Origin: Actinomycetes bacterium
Lineage (GTDB): Bacteria > Actinomycetota > CALGFH01
Direction: 5' to 3'
DNA length: 12,400 nucleotides
NCBI GenBank assembly: GCA_030152105.1
Contig: JASLIH010000640.1
Location: forward strand, 1 to 12,400
The notes beneath the pieces were generated by a model. The model was not told the DNA's origin and made no database searches. It was given only the letters and a program-made list of their open reading frames with translations. A program made the position numbers and the translations under genes. Within the stretch, counting starts at the first letter, position 1. Each line of letters begins with the position of its first letter. This document shows, one piece after another, positions 1 to 6,353 of the stretch.

Positions 1-1240
1 CCTGCACCTGACCGACACCGGGCCGAGCGACGACTTCGCGGCCACCGCCGAGCTGTGCGAGCTGCTCGACTCCCTGCGGCGGCATCCTGGCCAGGTGCTG
101 CTCGCCCTCGGCGGCGACATCCTCGACCTGCTCCAGGTCGAGGGCTCCCCCGAGGAGCGGGTGGCCAGGGTCCTGGACGGCCCGGCGGCGTCGCCGATCG
201 GCGACGCCCTGCGCCGCCTGGCGGCCAGGCCCCGGGCGACCCTGCTGTACCTGGTCGGCAACCACGACTCGACCCTGGCCTGGGACGGGGCGGCCCGCAA
301 GCTGGTCGCCGACCGGTTCGGGGTGACCGCCTTCGCCCTCCACGCCCGGGTCCGGGTCGAACGGGCCGAGGGGACCGGCGAGGTCGTGGTGGTGGCCGAG
401 CATGGCGACGCCCTCGACCGCTGGAACCGGCGCACCGACCCCTTCGACCCCTTGGACGTGCCCGTCGGCGACCACGTGGTCGGCGAGTTCGTGAACCGCC
501 TGGAGGCGGCCAGCGGGCGCTACCCGCAGTTCGCCCTTGACGAGGTCGACAACGTCCGGCCGGGGCTGCTGGTCCCCTGGTGGCTGGTGTCGAACTTCTT
601 CTACAAGTTCATGGGCCGGGCCCTGCGCGACTTCGCCCTCCCCCTGGTGCTGCTGACGATCGCCCTCAACCTGGCCGTCGGGCTGCTGGTCGGCGACCTG
701 GGCCGGATCGCCTACGTGAGCAACCGGGCGGTCCGCTGGGTGTCGTCGTTCGTGCTCACCGACCTGGCCCTGCTGGCCCTGCTCTCGACCTTCCTCGGCC
801 GCAGCTTCCGCCGGGCCGCGGCCGCCTACGGCCTGCCCACCCCCGACGAGGCCGTCCACGAGGCCCAGGCCCGCAAGGGCGACCTGCCCGAGCTGCTGGC
901 CCGGCGCGACCCGGCCGCGACCGTCCTGGTCACCGGCCACACCCACGAGCCGGGCATCATCCGCCTGCCCGGGGACCAGGTGGCGGCCGACGCCGGCTGC
1001 TGGGTGAGGGGTCTGGTCCCGGTGCGGGCCTGGCTGTCGCTGCCGCCGGTGTTCGTGCCCACCTACCCGGTGAACTGGGTCGATATCAGGGCCACCCCCG
1101 ACGGCGTGGCCGTCGACCTGTGGGAGCGGCGCCTGGCCGTGACCCGCCGCCTTGGCCGGATCGAGCGCCTGGTCGCCCGCCGCCCCCTCCCCCCGGCCGA
1201 CGCCGCCCCCGCCCAGGTGGTGGCCGGAGCCGTCGTGTGA
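1..1240 (+). CDS. Metallophosphoesterase with membrane-segment insert (5'-partial)
   Basis: Calcineurin-like metallophosphoesterase. The frame is open from base 2 and begins LHLTDTGPSDDF, which fits the ISDLHLG..DDF start of LpxH-like enzymes, so the Asp of the DxH metal motif lies just left of the window and only about 10-30 codons should be missing. The other metal-site motifs are in order: GGD (Asp at 116-118), GNHD (257-268), a His in AEHGD (401-403) and GHTH (935-946). Between the last two lie two hydrophobic stretches, about 629-703 and 733-800, long enough to span or sit in the membrane; this insert is unusual for a soluble phosphoesterase. The family hydrolyses phosphomonoesters, phosphodiesters or pyrophosphate bonds, and a membrane-associated lipid phosphate is a reasonable guess. 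The stop overlaps the start of the following methyltransferase, so the two are probably co-translated. The family call is firm; the substrate is unknown. Confidence 0.88.
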   Translation, partial: LHLTDTGPSDDFAATAELCELLDSLRRHPGQVLLALGGDILDLLQVEGSPEERVARVLDGPAASPIGDALRRLAARPRATLLYLVGNHDSTLAWDGAARKLVADRFGVTAFALHARVRVERAEGTGEVVVVAEHGDALDRWNRRTDPFDPLDVPVGDHVVGEFVNRLEAASGRYPQFALDEVDNVRPGLLVPWWLVSNFFYKFMGRALRDFALPLVLLTIALNLAVGLLVGDLGRIAYVSNRAVRWVSSFVLTDLALLALLSTFLGRSFRRAAAAYGLPTPDEAVHEAQARKGDLPELLARRDPAATVLVTGHTHEPGIIRLPGDQVAADAGCWVRGLVPVRAWLSLPPVFVPTYPVNWVDIRATPDGVAVDLWERRLAVTRRLGRIERLVARRPLPPADAAPAQVVAGAVV

Positions 1241-2028
1241 GCATCGCCTTCGACCGCGCCGCCGGGTACTACGACGAGAGCCGTGGGCTCGGCCCCGAGG
1301 CGGAGGAGCTGGTCGCCGACCGGGTCGAGGCGGCGGTCAGGCCGGGCGGGCGGCTGCTGGAGATCGGGGTCGGGACCGGGCGGATCGCCCTGCCCCTGCA
1401 CCGCCGCGGCCGCGAGGCGGTCGGTATCGACCTGTCGCTGCCCATGCTGGAGCGCTACCGGGCCAAGGCGGCCGCGGCCGGGCTGGCACCCCCGGCGCTG
1501 CTGCGGGCCGACGCCACCCGGCTGCCGTTCCCCGACGCCTGCTTCGACGCCGTGCTCGAGGTCCACGTGCTCCACCTGGTCCCGGACTGGCAGGCGGCCC
1601 TGGCCGAGGCCCGGCGGGTGCTGGCCCCCGGCGGCGTGCTGCTGCACGGCGGTGGCGGGCGCTACGAGCGTGGCAGCGCCAGCCCCCGCGACCAGGTCAT
1701 CAGCCGGTTCGAGGAGCTGGCCGGCGCGGCCGACAGGACCTCCCGGGTGGTCGGCGCCGCCTCCCAGGAGGAGATCCGGGAGCGCCTGGTGGCCATGGGC
1801 GGAAGGGTCGAGGAGCTGGAGCCGGTCCTCTGGGAGGAGCAGGAGACCTATGCCGAGGCGCTGGCCTGGGTCGAGGGCCGCGTCTTCTCCTACCACTGGC
1901 GCCTGCCCGACGAGGTGTGGTCCGCCGCCGCCGCCCAGGTCCGGGTCGAGCTCGACGCCGCCGGGACCGACCTGCACGCCCCCCGGGCGGCCCGGCACCA
2001 GTTCCGGTTCCTGGCCGTCCGGTTCTGA
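1237..2028 (+). CDS. Class I SAM-dependent methyltransferase
   Basis: Small-molecule methyltransferase of the Methyltransf_11 type, 263 residues, probably cytosolic. Motif I is LLEIGVGTGRI (residues 40-50), the acidic end of strand 2 is GIDLS (63-67), the motif II region is ADATRLPFPD (91-100), and the post-motif FDAVLEVHVLHLV follows. The C-terminal part has none of the landmarks of a known natural-product or ubiquinone methyltransferase. The GTG start at 1237 is chosen because the Rossmann fold needs the residues after it, a GGAG lies at 1226-1229 with a 7-base spacer, and it overlaps the upstream stop by 4 bases (GTGA). A longer open reading through 580-1236 in this frame is a shadow of the phosphoesterase. 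Translational coupling with the phosphoesterase suggests a shared pathway, but the acceptor cannot be read. Confidence 0.9.
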   Translation: MSIAFDRAAGYYDESRGLGPEAEELVADRVEAAVRPGGRLLEIGVGTGRIALPLHRRGREAVGIDLSLPMLERYRAKAAAAGLAPPALLRADATRLPFPDACFDAVLEVHVLHLVPDWQAALAEARRVLAPGGVLLHGGGGRYERGSASPRDQVISRFEELAGAADRTSRVVGAASQEEIRERLVAMGGRVEELEPVLWEEQETYAEALAWVEGRVFSYHWRLPDEVWSAAAAQVRVELDAAGTDLHAPRAARHQFRFLAVRF

Positions 2029-2082
2029 GGTCCCGCCCAGTGAGGCCCCGTCCGGTCCTCCCGCCGCACGCGAACGAGCCTC

Positions 2083-3093
2083 CTAGGGCCCTTCGAGCCG
2101 GGGCAGGACCAGCTCGGCGGCCAGCTCCAGCTGCTCGTCCTCGAACACCGAGAACGGCAGGGCGCCGAAGCTGCTGATCACCTGCTCGACCCCCCGCCCC
2201 TCCCAGCCCCGTAGCTGGGCGACGACCTCGTCGGGGGTGCCGACCAGCCGGGAGGCGGCCCAGTCGCGCAGCTCGACCCCGTCCAGGACCCCGCTCGGGG
2301 TCCGGGCCTTGAGGCGGCCCCAGCGCTGGACCAGGTCGTCGGCGTCCCGGCCGATCAGGGTGTTCAGCCCCACCGAGCGCCGCACCTCCCCGGGGTCGCG
2401 GCCGGCCCGCCGGCAGGCGGCCGCCAGCACCCCGGCCCGCTCCCGGTAGTCGGCTTCGGTCACCGCCCAGCAGATGTTCCAGCCGTCGGCGGCCCGCGCC
2501 ACCACCCCGAGCAGCCGGTCGCCCTTGCCCCCGACCCACAGCGGCGGCCGGGGCCGCTGGACCGGGCCGGGCAGGACCGGGGCCTGGTCGGCGTGGTAGT
2601 AGCGGCCGCTGAACGACGCCGGCGTTTCGGCGTCGGTGAGCAGCGCCCGCAGCACCCCGAGGGCCTCCTCGAGCATGGCCAGCCGCTCCCCGGGACGGGG
2701 GAATGGGAGCCCGTTCTCGGTGAACTCGGCCTCGTTCCAGCCGGCCCCGAGCCCAAGGTCGAGCCGGCCGTCGGCCAGCTGGTCGAGGGTCGCGGCCATC
2801 TTGGCCAGCAGGGTCGGGGGCCGGAACCCGGTGGCCAGGACCAGCGAGCCCAGCCGGGCCCGGCTGGTCAGCACGGCCAGGGCGGACAGCATGGTCCAGC
2901 ACTCGGGGGTGCCCTGGCGGCCGGCCGGGCCGTCGTAGCGCTTCAGGTCGAGCCAGAAGTGGTCCGAGACCCAGAGCTGGTGGAACCCGGCCGACTCGGC
3001 CAGCTCGGCGTAGCGGGCGACCCGGTCGAAGGTGGCCGGCCGCTGGTCCGGGAACGAGATGTCGTAGTGGGGAAGGGCGATCCCGAGCTTCAT
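2083..3093 (-). CDS. LLM-class F420-dependent-type oxidoreductase
   Basis: Bacterial-luciferase-like TIM-barrel oxidoreductase, 336 residues, the usual family length. It starts MKLGIALPHYD, the typical first strand. Family signatures are GLGAGWNEAEF (114-124) followed by GLPFPRPGERLAMLEEAL, and WVGGKGDRLLGVVARAADGWN (186-206, last part of the phosphate-binding region). These resemble the actinobacterial subgroup that uses coenzyme F420, although FMN use cannot be excluded by eye. It probably transfers hydride to or from a small cytosolic substrate that is not predictable. An in-frame start 12 codons upstream (3129) exists, but the extra residues MTGGATAGRLAA are not family-like, so ATG 3093 is preferred. 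A TTGACG promoter element upstream would place transcription start almost on this ATG. The gene diverges from the MshEN-receiver gene and converges on the methyltransferase. Confidence 0.9.
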   Translation of the reverse strand: MKLGIALPHYDISFPDQRPATFDRVARYAELAESAGFHQLWVSDHFWLDLKRYDGPAGRQGTPECWTMLSALAVLTSRARLGSLVLATGFRPPTLLAKMAATLDQLADGRLDLGLGAGWNEAEFTENGLPFPRPGERLAMLEEALGVLRALLTDAETPASFSGRYYHADQAPVLPGPVQRPRPPLWVGGKGDRLLGVVARAADGWNICWAVTEADYRERAGVLAAACRRAGRDPGEVRRSVGLNTLIGRDADDLVQRWGRLKARTPSGVLDGVELRDWAASRLVGTPDEVVAQLRGWEGRGVEQVISSFGALPFSVFEDEQLELAAELVLPRLEGP

Positions 3094-3100
3094 GGCGGCC

Positions 3101-3129
3101 AGTCTTCCGGCCGTGGCACCACCCGTCAA
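3101..3129 (-). promoter_or_regulatory. Candidate promoter of the LLM oxidoreductase gene
   Basis: Read on the minus strand, TTGACG (complement of 3124-3129) is followed by exactly 17 bases and then AAGACT (complement of 3101-3106). The -35 is an excellent match to a housekeeping sigma factor and the -10 is weak (xAxxxT). Initiation about 7 bases downstream would fall at about 3094, next to the ATG at 3093, which implies a leaderless transcript. No good Shine-Dalgarno lies close to this ATG, in agreement. This is a motif match only. Confidence 0.4.
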
Positions 3130-3172
3130 CGCGAGGCCCCCACCTGCCGATAGAACAGGACGAGATGGATCC

Positions 3173-3184
3173 AGGAGAGGGGAG
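3173..3184 (+). promoter_or_regulatory. Ribosome binding site that decides the start of the MshEN-receiver gene
   Basis: The purine tract AGGAGAGGGGAG ends 10 bases before ATG 3195. An earlier in-frame ATG at 3165 has only AGGA at 3157-3160 with a 4-base spacer. The ten codons between the two ATGs would include GAT, CCA, GGA and AGA, unlike the GC-ending codons of the gene, and would be made largely of this purine tract. That favours 3195 as the true start. Confidence 0.55.
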
Positions 3185-3194
3185 AACCGCCGAG

Positions 3195-3932
3195 ATGGGC
3201 ACGGGCTGGCTCGCTGGCGGCGCGCCAGGTGGGCGTCGCCGGCTCGGCGAGGTGCTGGTCGCCGGGAAGGTCCTCACCGACGCGCAGCTGAACGAGGCGC
3301 TGCGCGTCCAGCGCGAGGACAAGGGCCGTCGACGGCGGCTGGGGGAGGTCATCACCGCCCTCGGCCTGGCCGACGAGGTCGCGATCGCGCGCGCCCTCTC
3401 CGACCAGCTCGGCCTGCCCTTCCTCGACCTGGGCAACCTGCCCATCCCCGAGGAGACGCTGGCCGTGCTCCCCCGCAACGTCGCCCTCCGCCACGGCGCG
3501 GTCCCGGTGACCCTGGCCCACGACGTGCTCACCGTCGCCCTGGCCGACCCGCCCAAGGTGCTCGTCCTGGACGACGACGGCACCATCGCCGAGATCGCCG
3601 CCGCCGTCCTGGTCGACGGCTACGAGGTCGTCGCCGCCAGCCACCTCGACGAGGGCCTCCGGATGGTCGAGTCCGAGCACCCCGACCTGATCCTGGTCGA
3701 CCTCGACCTCCCCGGCGCCGACCCCAGCGAGCTGCTGGCCATCCTCCGCACCGGCGCCCGCGACACCCCGGTCCTGGTCATGTCGGCCGACGACGACCAC
3801 CACACCCGCGACCGCGCCATCGCCTCCGGCGCCACCGGCTTCATCCCCAAGCCCATCAGCGAGCCCCAGCTCCGGAGCGAGGTCACCGCCGTCCTCCAGC
3901 ACCGCGCCGCCCTGGTCGACCACCGCGCCTGA
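3195..3932 (+). CDS. MshEN (GspE N-terminal type) domain fused to a response-regulator receiver domain
   Basis: A 245-residue two-domain protein. Residues 16-117 match the MshEN/T2SSE_N fold, the cyclic-di-GMP-binding N-terminal domain of type II secretion and type IV pilus ATPases. It has two 24-residue RLGE...Q motifs, at 16-39 and 48-71, then LGLPFLDL and the VALADP segment. Known MshEN motifs are separated by 5 residues; here the spacer is 8, and in the first motif the Gly sits one place early (AGK). Residues 121-236 are a receiver domain: acidic cluster D126-D128, phosphoacceptor D169 in VDLDLPG, S197 in VLVMSADD, and K219 in GFIPKP. No Walker motifs, DNA-binding domain, signal peptide or membrane segment are present. 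It could link a phosphorelay to nucleotide sensing in pilus, secretion or motility control, but no such genes are in this window. ATG 3165 is a possible alternative start. Confidence 0.85.
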   Translation: MGTGWLAGGAPGGRRRLGEVLVAGKVLTDAQLNEALRVQREDKGRRRRLGEVITALGLADEVAIARALSDQLGLPFLDLGNLPIPEETLAVLPRNVALRHGAVPVTLAHDVLTVALADPPKVLVLDDDGTIAEIAAAVLVDGYEVVAASHLDEGLRMVESEHPDLILVDLDLPGADPSELLAILRTGARDTPVLVMSADDDHHTRDRAIASGATGFIPKPISEPQLRSEVTAVLQHRAALVDHRA

Positions 3933-3946
3933 GCCAGGACGGGACC

Positions 3947-4828
3947 TCACGCGCCGTTGCCGGCGAGGACCTCCTCGACAGTGCGCCTGGCCAGGGCGAC
4001 GAACCCACGGTTGGTCTCGGCGTAGTACGGGATGATCAACGCCGCCTGGTGGAGCGCGATGCCGCGGGCCCGCTCCCAGGTGCCGTCGTCGACGCCCAGC
4101 GCGCTGCGGAACGTCTCCCGCCCGGCCGGGCCGAACACGCTCCAGGCGGCGATCACGTCGGTTGCGGGATCGCCGACCCCGACCGCGCCGAAGTCGATCA
4201 CCGCGCTGAGCCGGCCGCCGCGCACGAGCAGGTTGGGCCGGAGCAGGTCGCTGTGGATCCACACTGGCGACCCGTCCCACACTGGCGCCTCGAGCGCCCG
4301 TTCCCAGGCGGCGATGGCCGAGTCGCTGTCGATGACGCCCCCCGCCGAGGTGATCGCCGCGCGCGTGCCAGCATCGAGCTCGCCCAGTGGCCGACGCCCG
4401 CTGCGAGGCGCCCCCGCGGGATCGATCCGGCGCAGCTCGGCCACGAACCGCGCGAGGTCCCTGGCCGCCTCACGCTGGTCGTCCACGAGCGCGTCCGCGT
4501 ACGGCTGGCCGTCGATCCACCGGTAGATCGCCCAGGCGAAGGGGTAGGAGCTCGTGGGACGACCCTTCGCAACCGGCTCGGGCACCCGCAGCGACAGGCG
4601 TGGGGAGAGCCTGGGAAGCCAGTGCCACTCCCTGTCCAGGCCGTCCGCCCACTCCCGAACGCGCGGCAACCGCACATAGAGGTGGTCGCCGAGCCGGTAG
4701 ATGGCGTTCACCGTCCCGGTGGACTGGACCTCGGTGACCGGCAGGCCGGCCAGCCGGGGGAACTGGCCGTCGACGAGCCGCCCGACGAGCCGGGCGTCGA
4801 TCTCGACCTCCCCGTCGTGCAGCTTCAT
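3947..4828 (-). CDS. Aminoglycoside-phosphotransferase-fold (APH) kinase
   Basis: 293-residue APH/choline-kinase-like protein of the protein-kinase fold, cytosolic. The catalytic loop is WIHSDLLRPN (H192, D194, N199), and the metal-binding motif is VIDFGAVGVGDPATD with D212 and the GDPATD segment at 219-224. The N-lobe shows YRLGDHLYVRLP (44-55), a nucleotide-binding strand pair, and YRWIDGQP (102-109) marks the hinge. It transfers the ATP gamma-phosphate to a hydroxyl on a small molecule. Many actinobacterial members have no proven link to antibiotic resistance, so the substrate is left open. It starts 13 bases after the HxlR gene stop on the same strand, has no strong ribosome binding site of its own, and is probably the second gene of an hxlR-aph transcript that could be controlled by the inverted repeat at 5363-5393. 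Confidence 0.9.
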   Translation of the reverse strand: MKLHDGEVEIDARLVGRLVDGQFPRLAGLPVTEVQSTGTVNAIYRLGDHLYVRLPRVREWADGLDREWHWLPRLSPRLSLRVPEPVAKGRPTSSYPFAWAIYRWIDGQPYADALVDDQREAARDLARFVAELRRIDPAGAPRSGRRPLGELDAGTRAAITSAGGVIDSDSAIAAWERALEAPVWDGSPVWIHSDLLRPNLLVRGGRLSAVIDFGAVGVGDPATDVIAAWSVFGPAGRETFRSALGVDDGTWERARGIALHQAALIIPYYAETNRGFVALARRTVEEVLAGNGA

Positions 4829-4841
4829 CCCGGGTGCCCGC

Positions 4842-5342
4842 TCAGGCGAACCGCAGGTCGCCGGCGTCGTTGTCGTCGACCGGGCGGGCGCAGGTGGGGC
4901 AGTACCAGCGGGCTTCCAGGGGGGTGCCGCAGGTGAGGTGGCGCAGGCCCTCGGGGTCGGGGGCGCCGGAGTGGTCGGCGCCCCACTGGGCGAGGAGGCG
5001 GAGGGCGCCGGCCAGCTCGCGGCCGGAGGAGGTCAGCTCGTAGGCGAACCGGGGCGGGCGGCGGGAGTAGGGCTGGCTGACCAGCACACGCTCGCGCTCC
5101 AGGTGCTTGAGGCGCTGGGACAGGACGTTGGGGGCGATGCCGGGGAGGGCCTCGAGCAGCTCGTTGAAGCGGCGCGGGCCGTCGAGCAGGGCCTGGACGA
5201 GCAGCAGGGTCCAGCGGTCCCCGACCCTCGCTGTGGCCTCCTCCAGCGGCGAGGTGAGCGCGGGCGCGGTCTTCGCAGACGGGGTGGTCGCCTGAGTGGT
5301 CCTTGCGGGCTCGGTCATGGCGCCATCGTACGGGCCAGGCAC
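4842..5342 (-). CDS. HxlR-family winged-helix regulator with C-terminal Cys cluster
   Basis: 166-residue transcription factor. The HxlR domain spans about residues 32-123: GDRWTLLLVQALLDGPRRFNE is helix 1 and the start of helix 2, the recognition region is PNVLSQRLKHLERERVL (71-87), and the wing has RRPPRFAYELTSSGREL. Members act as dimers, often autoregulate, and sense thiol-reactive compounds through a Cys before helix 1; here that position is Ser (S31), so the classical switch is absent. The tail carries H135-x2-C138-x9-C148-x2-C151, which looks like a small zinc-ribbon. The GTG start at 5342 is preferred because GAGGAGAGGAAG ends 8 bases upstream; the in-frame ATG at 5318 lacks such a site. 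It is divergent from an HtrA-like protease gene across a perfect inverted repeat and is followed by an APH-family kinase. Confidence 0.9.
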   Translation of the reverse strand: MPGPYDGAMTEPARTTQATTPSAKTAPALTSPLEEATARVGDRWTLLLVQALLDGPRRFNELLEALPGIAPNVLSQRLKHLERERVLVSQPYSRRPPRFAYELTSSGRELAGALRLLAQWGADHSGAPDPEGLRHLTCGTPLEARWYCPTCARPVDDNDAGDLRFA

Positions 5343-5350
5343 GGTTGCGT

Positions 5351-5362
5351 CTTCCTCTCCTC
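5351..5362 (-). promoter_or_regulatory. Ribosome binding site supporting the HxlR GTG start
   Basis: On the minus strand this reads GAGGAGAGGAAG, 8 bases before GTG 5342. Its strength argues for GTG 5342 over the downstream in-frame ATG at 5318. Confidence 0.6.
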
Positions 5363-5393
5363 GCTAGTAACTTGCGATCAACAAGTTACTAGC
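5363..5393. promoter_or_regulatory. Perfect 12-bp inverted repeat, probable HxlR operator
   Basis: GCTAGTAACTTG (5363-5374) and its exact reverse complement CAAGTTACTAGC (5382-5393) flank a 7-base spacer, CGATCAA. The element is AT-rich in very GC-rich DNA and lies between the divergent HxlR gene and the HtrA-like protease gene. HxlR-family proteins bind dyad-symmetric sites as dimers, often at their own promoters, and GTAAC/GTTAC half-sites are of the kind expected. The arms overlap a possible plus-strand promoter, -35-like TTGCGT (5345-5350), 17 bases, then TAACTT (5368-5373), so binding there would be expected to repress. The symmetry is seen directly; the binding protein is inferred from position. 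Confidence 0.7.
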
Positions 5394-5395
5394 AC

Positions 5396-5403
5396 AGGAG
5401 GAG
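5396..5403 (+). promoter_or_regulatory. Ribosome binding site of the HtrA-like protease gene
   Basis: AGGAGGAG followed by a 6-base spacer and ATG 5410. This is the strongest Shine-Dalgarno in the window and lies directly after the inverted repeat. Confidence 0.75.
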
Positions 5404-5409
5404 TGGCGC

Positions 5410-6324
5410 ATGAGCGTGCTCGACGAGCTGGAGCAGGCCGTCCGCGAGGTTGCCGAGCGGGTCGGGCCGTCGGTGGTCGGGATCGGTAGGGGTCGCGGAC
5501 GCGGCTCCGGGGTGGTGCTGGCCGACGGGCTGGTGGCCACCAACGCCCACAACATCCGCGGTGAGGAGACCACGGTCGTGTTCGGCGGCGACCGCAGCGC
5601 CGTGGGCCAGGTGGCCGGGGTCGACGTCGACGCCGACCTGGCCGTGATCAGGGTCGACACCGGTGGGGCGCCGGCCATCGCCTGGGCCGACGACACCGAG
5701 ACCCGGGCCGGGACGGCCGTGTTCGCCCTGGCCAACCCGGGCGGGCAGCTGCGGGTCACCTTCGGGCTGGTCTCCGCGGTTGGCCGGGCCTTCCGCGGGC
5801 CGCGGGGCCGCCGGATCGCCGGCAGCATCGAGCACACCGCTCCCCTGCCCCGTGGCGCCTCGGGCGGTCCGGTGGTCGATCCCGCCGGGCGGCTGCTCGG
5901 CATCGACACCAACCGGCTGGGCGACGGCTTCTACCTGGCCCTGCCGGCCGACGCCGAGCTGCGCCAGCGGCTGGACGCCCTCGGCCGCGGCGAGACGACG
6001 GCCCGGCCCCGCCTCGGCGTCGGCATCGCCCCGGCCCGGGTGGCCAGGCAGCTGCGCCGCGCCGTCGGCCTCCCCGAGCGGGACGGCCTGCTGGTGCGGG
6101 TGGTCGAGGACGGCGGCCCGGCCGACCGGGCCGGCCTGCACACCGGCGACCTGCTGGTCGAGGCCGGCGGCCGCCCGGTCACCGACGCCGACGAGCTCTA
6201 CGAGGTCCTCGACCAGGTCGGCGAGGACCAGACCCTCACCCTGCGCGTGGTCCGCGGCACCGACGAGCTCACCGTCACGGTGTCCTTCGGCGAGTCCGGG
6301 GCCGAGCGCGTCGGCAGCGCCTGA
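5410..6324 (+). CDS. HtrA/DegP-like serine protease with one PDZ domain, no export signal
   Basis: 304-residue trypsin-fold protease plus PDZ. The catalytic triad is intact: H47 in LVATNAHN, D76 in DVDADLAVI, and S151 in RGASGGPV (canonical HtrA has GNSGG). Residues about 199-293 form a PDZ domain with LGVGIAP, DRAGLHTGDLLVEAGG and LTLRVVRG. It starts directly with MSVLDELEQAVREVAERVGPS, matching the first helix of the mature protease domain. There is no signal peptide, membrane anchor or linker, so it is predicted to stay in the cytoplasm, unlike most HtrA proteins. It could degrade or hold misfolded proteins there. The strong ribosome binding site and upstream inverted repeat suggest induction through the divergent HxlR regulator. 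It converges on the FAD oxidoreductase gene with a gap of 29 bases. Confidence 0.88.
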   Translation: MSVLDELEQAVREVAERVGPSVVGIGRGRGRGSGVVLADGLVATNAHNIRGEETTVVFGGDRSAVGQVAGVDVDADLAVIRVDTGGAPAIAWADDTETRAGTAVFALANPGGQLRVTFGLVSAVGRAFRGPRGRRIAGSIEHTAPLPRGASGGPVVDPAGRLLGIDTNRLGDGFYLALPADAELRQRLDALGRGETTARPRLGVGIAPARVARQLRRAVGLPERDGLLVRVVEDGGPADRAGLHTGDLLVEAGGRPVTDADELYEVLDQVGEDQTLTLRVVRGTDELTVTVSFGESGAERVGSA

Positions 6325-6353
6325 CCGGCCCCAGCCAGGCGCTGGTTGGGTCC

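Noticed and set aside
1063..1998. 311-codon minus-strand open frame opposite the methyltransferase
   Set aside because: Antisense shadow; the methyltransferase motifs on the plus strand are clear.
2029..2082. Gap between the methyltransferase and LLM stops
   Set aside because: No convincing hairpin, T-run or small gene seen.
1700..3586. 628-codon minus-strand open frame spanning several genes
   Set aside because: It crosses parts of four well-supported genes in a wrong frame and has Pro/Arg/Gly composition typical of GC-rich shadows.
3947..4828. Antibiotic resistance gene
   Set aside because: The APH fold is clear, but nothing in the sequence or neighbours points to an antibiotic as substrate, so no resistance symbol is given.
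6331..6345. CCAGC-CAGGC-GCTGG hairpin between convergent genes
   Set aside because: Only a 5-bp stem and no T-run; expected often by chance at this GC content, so not called a terminator.
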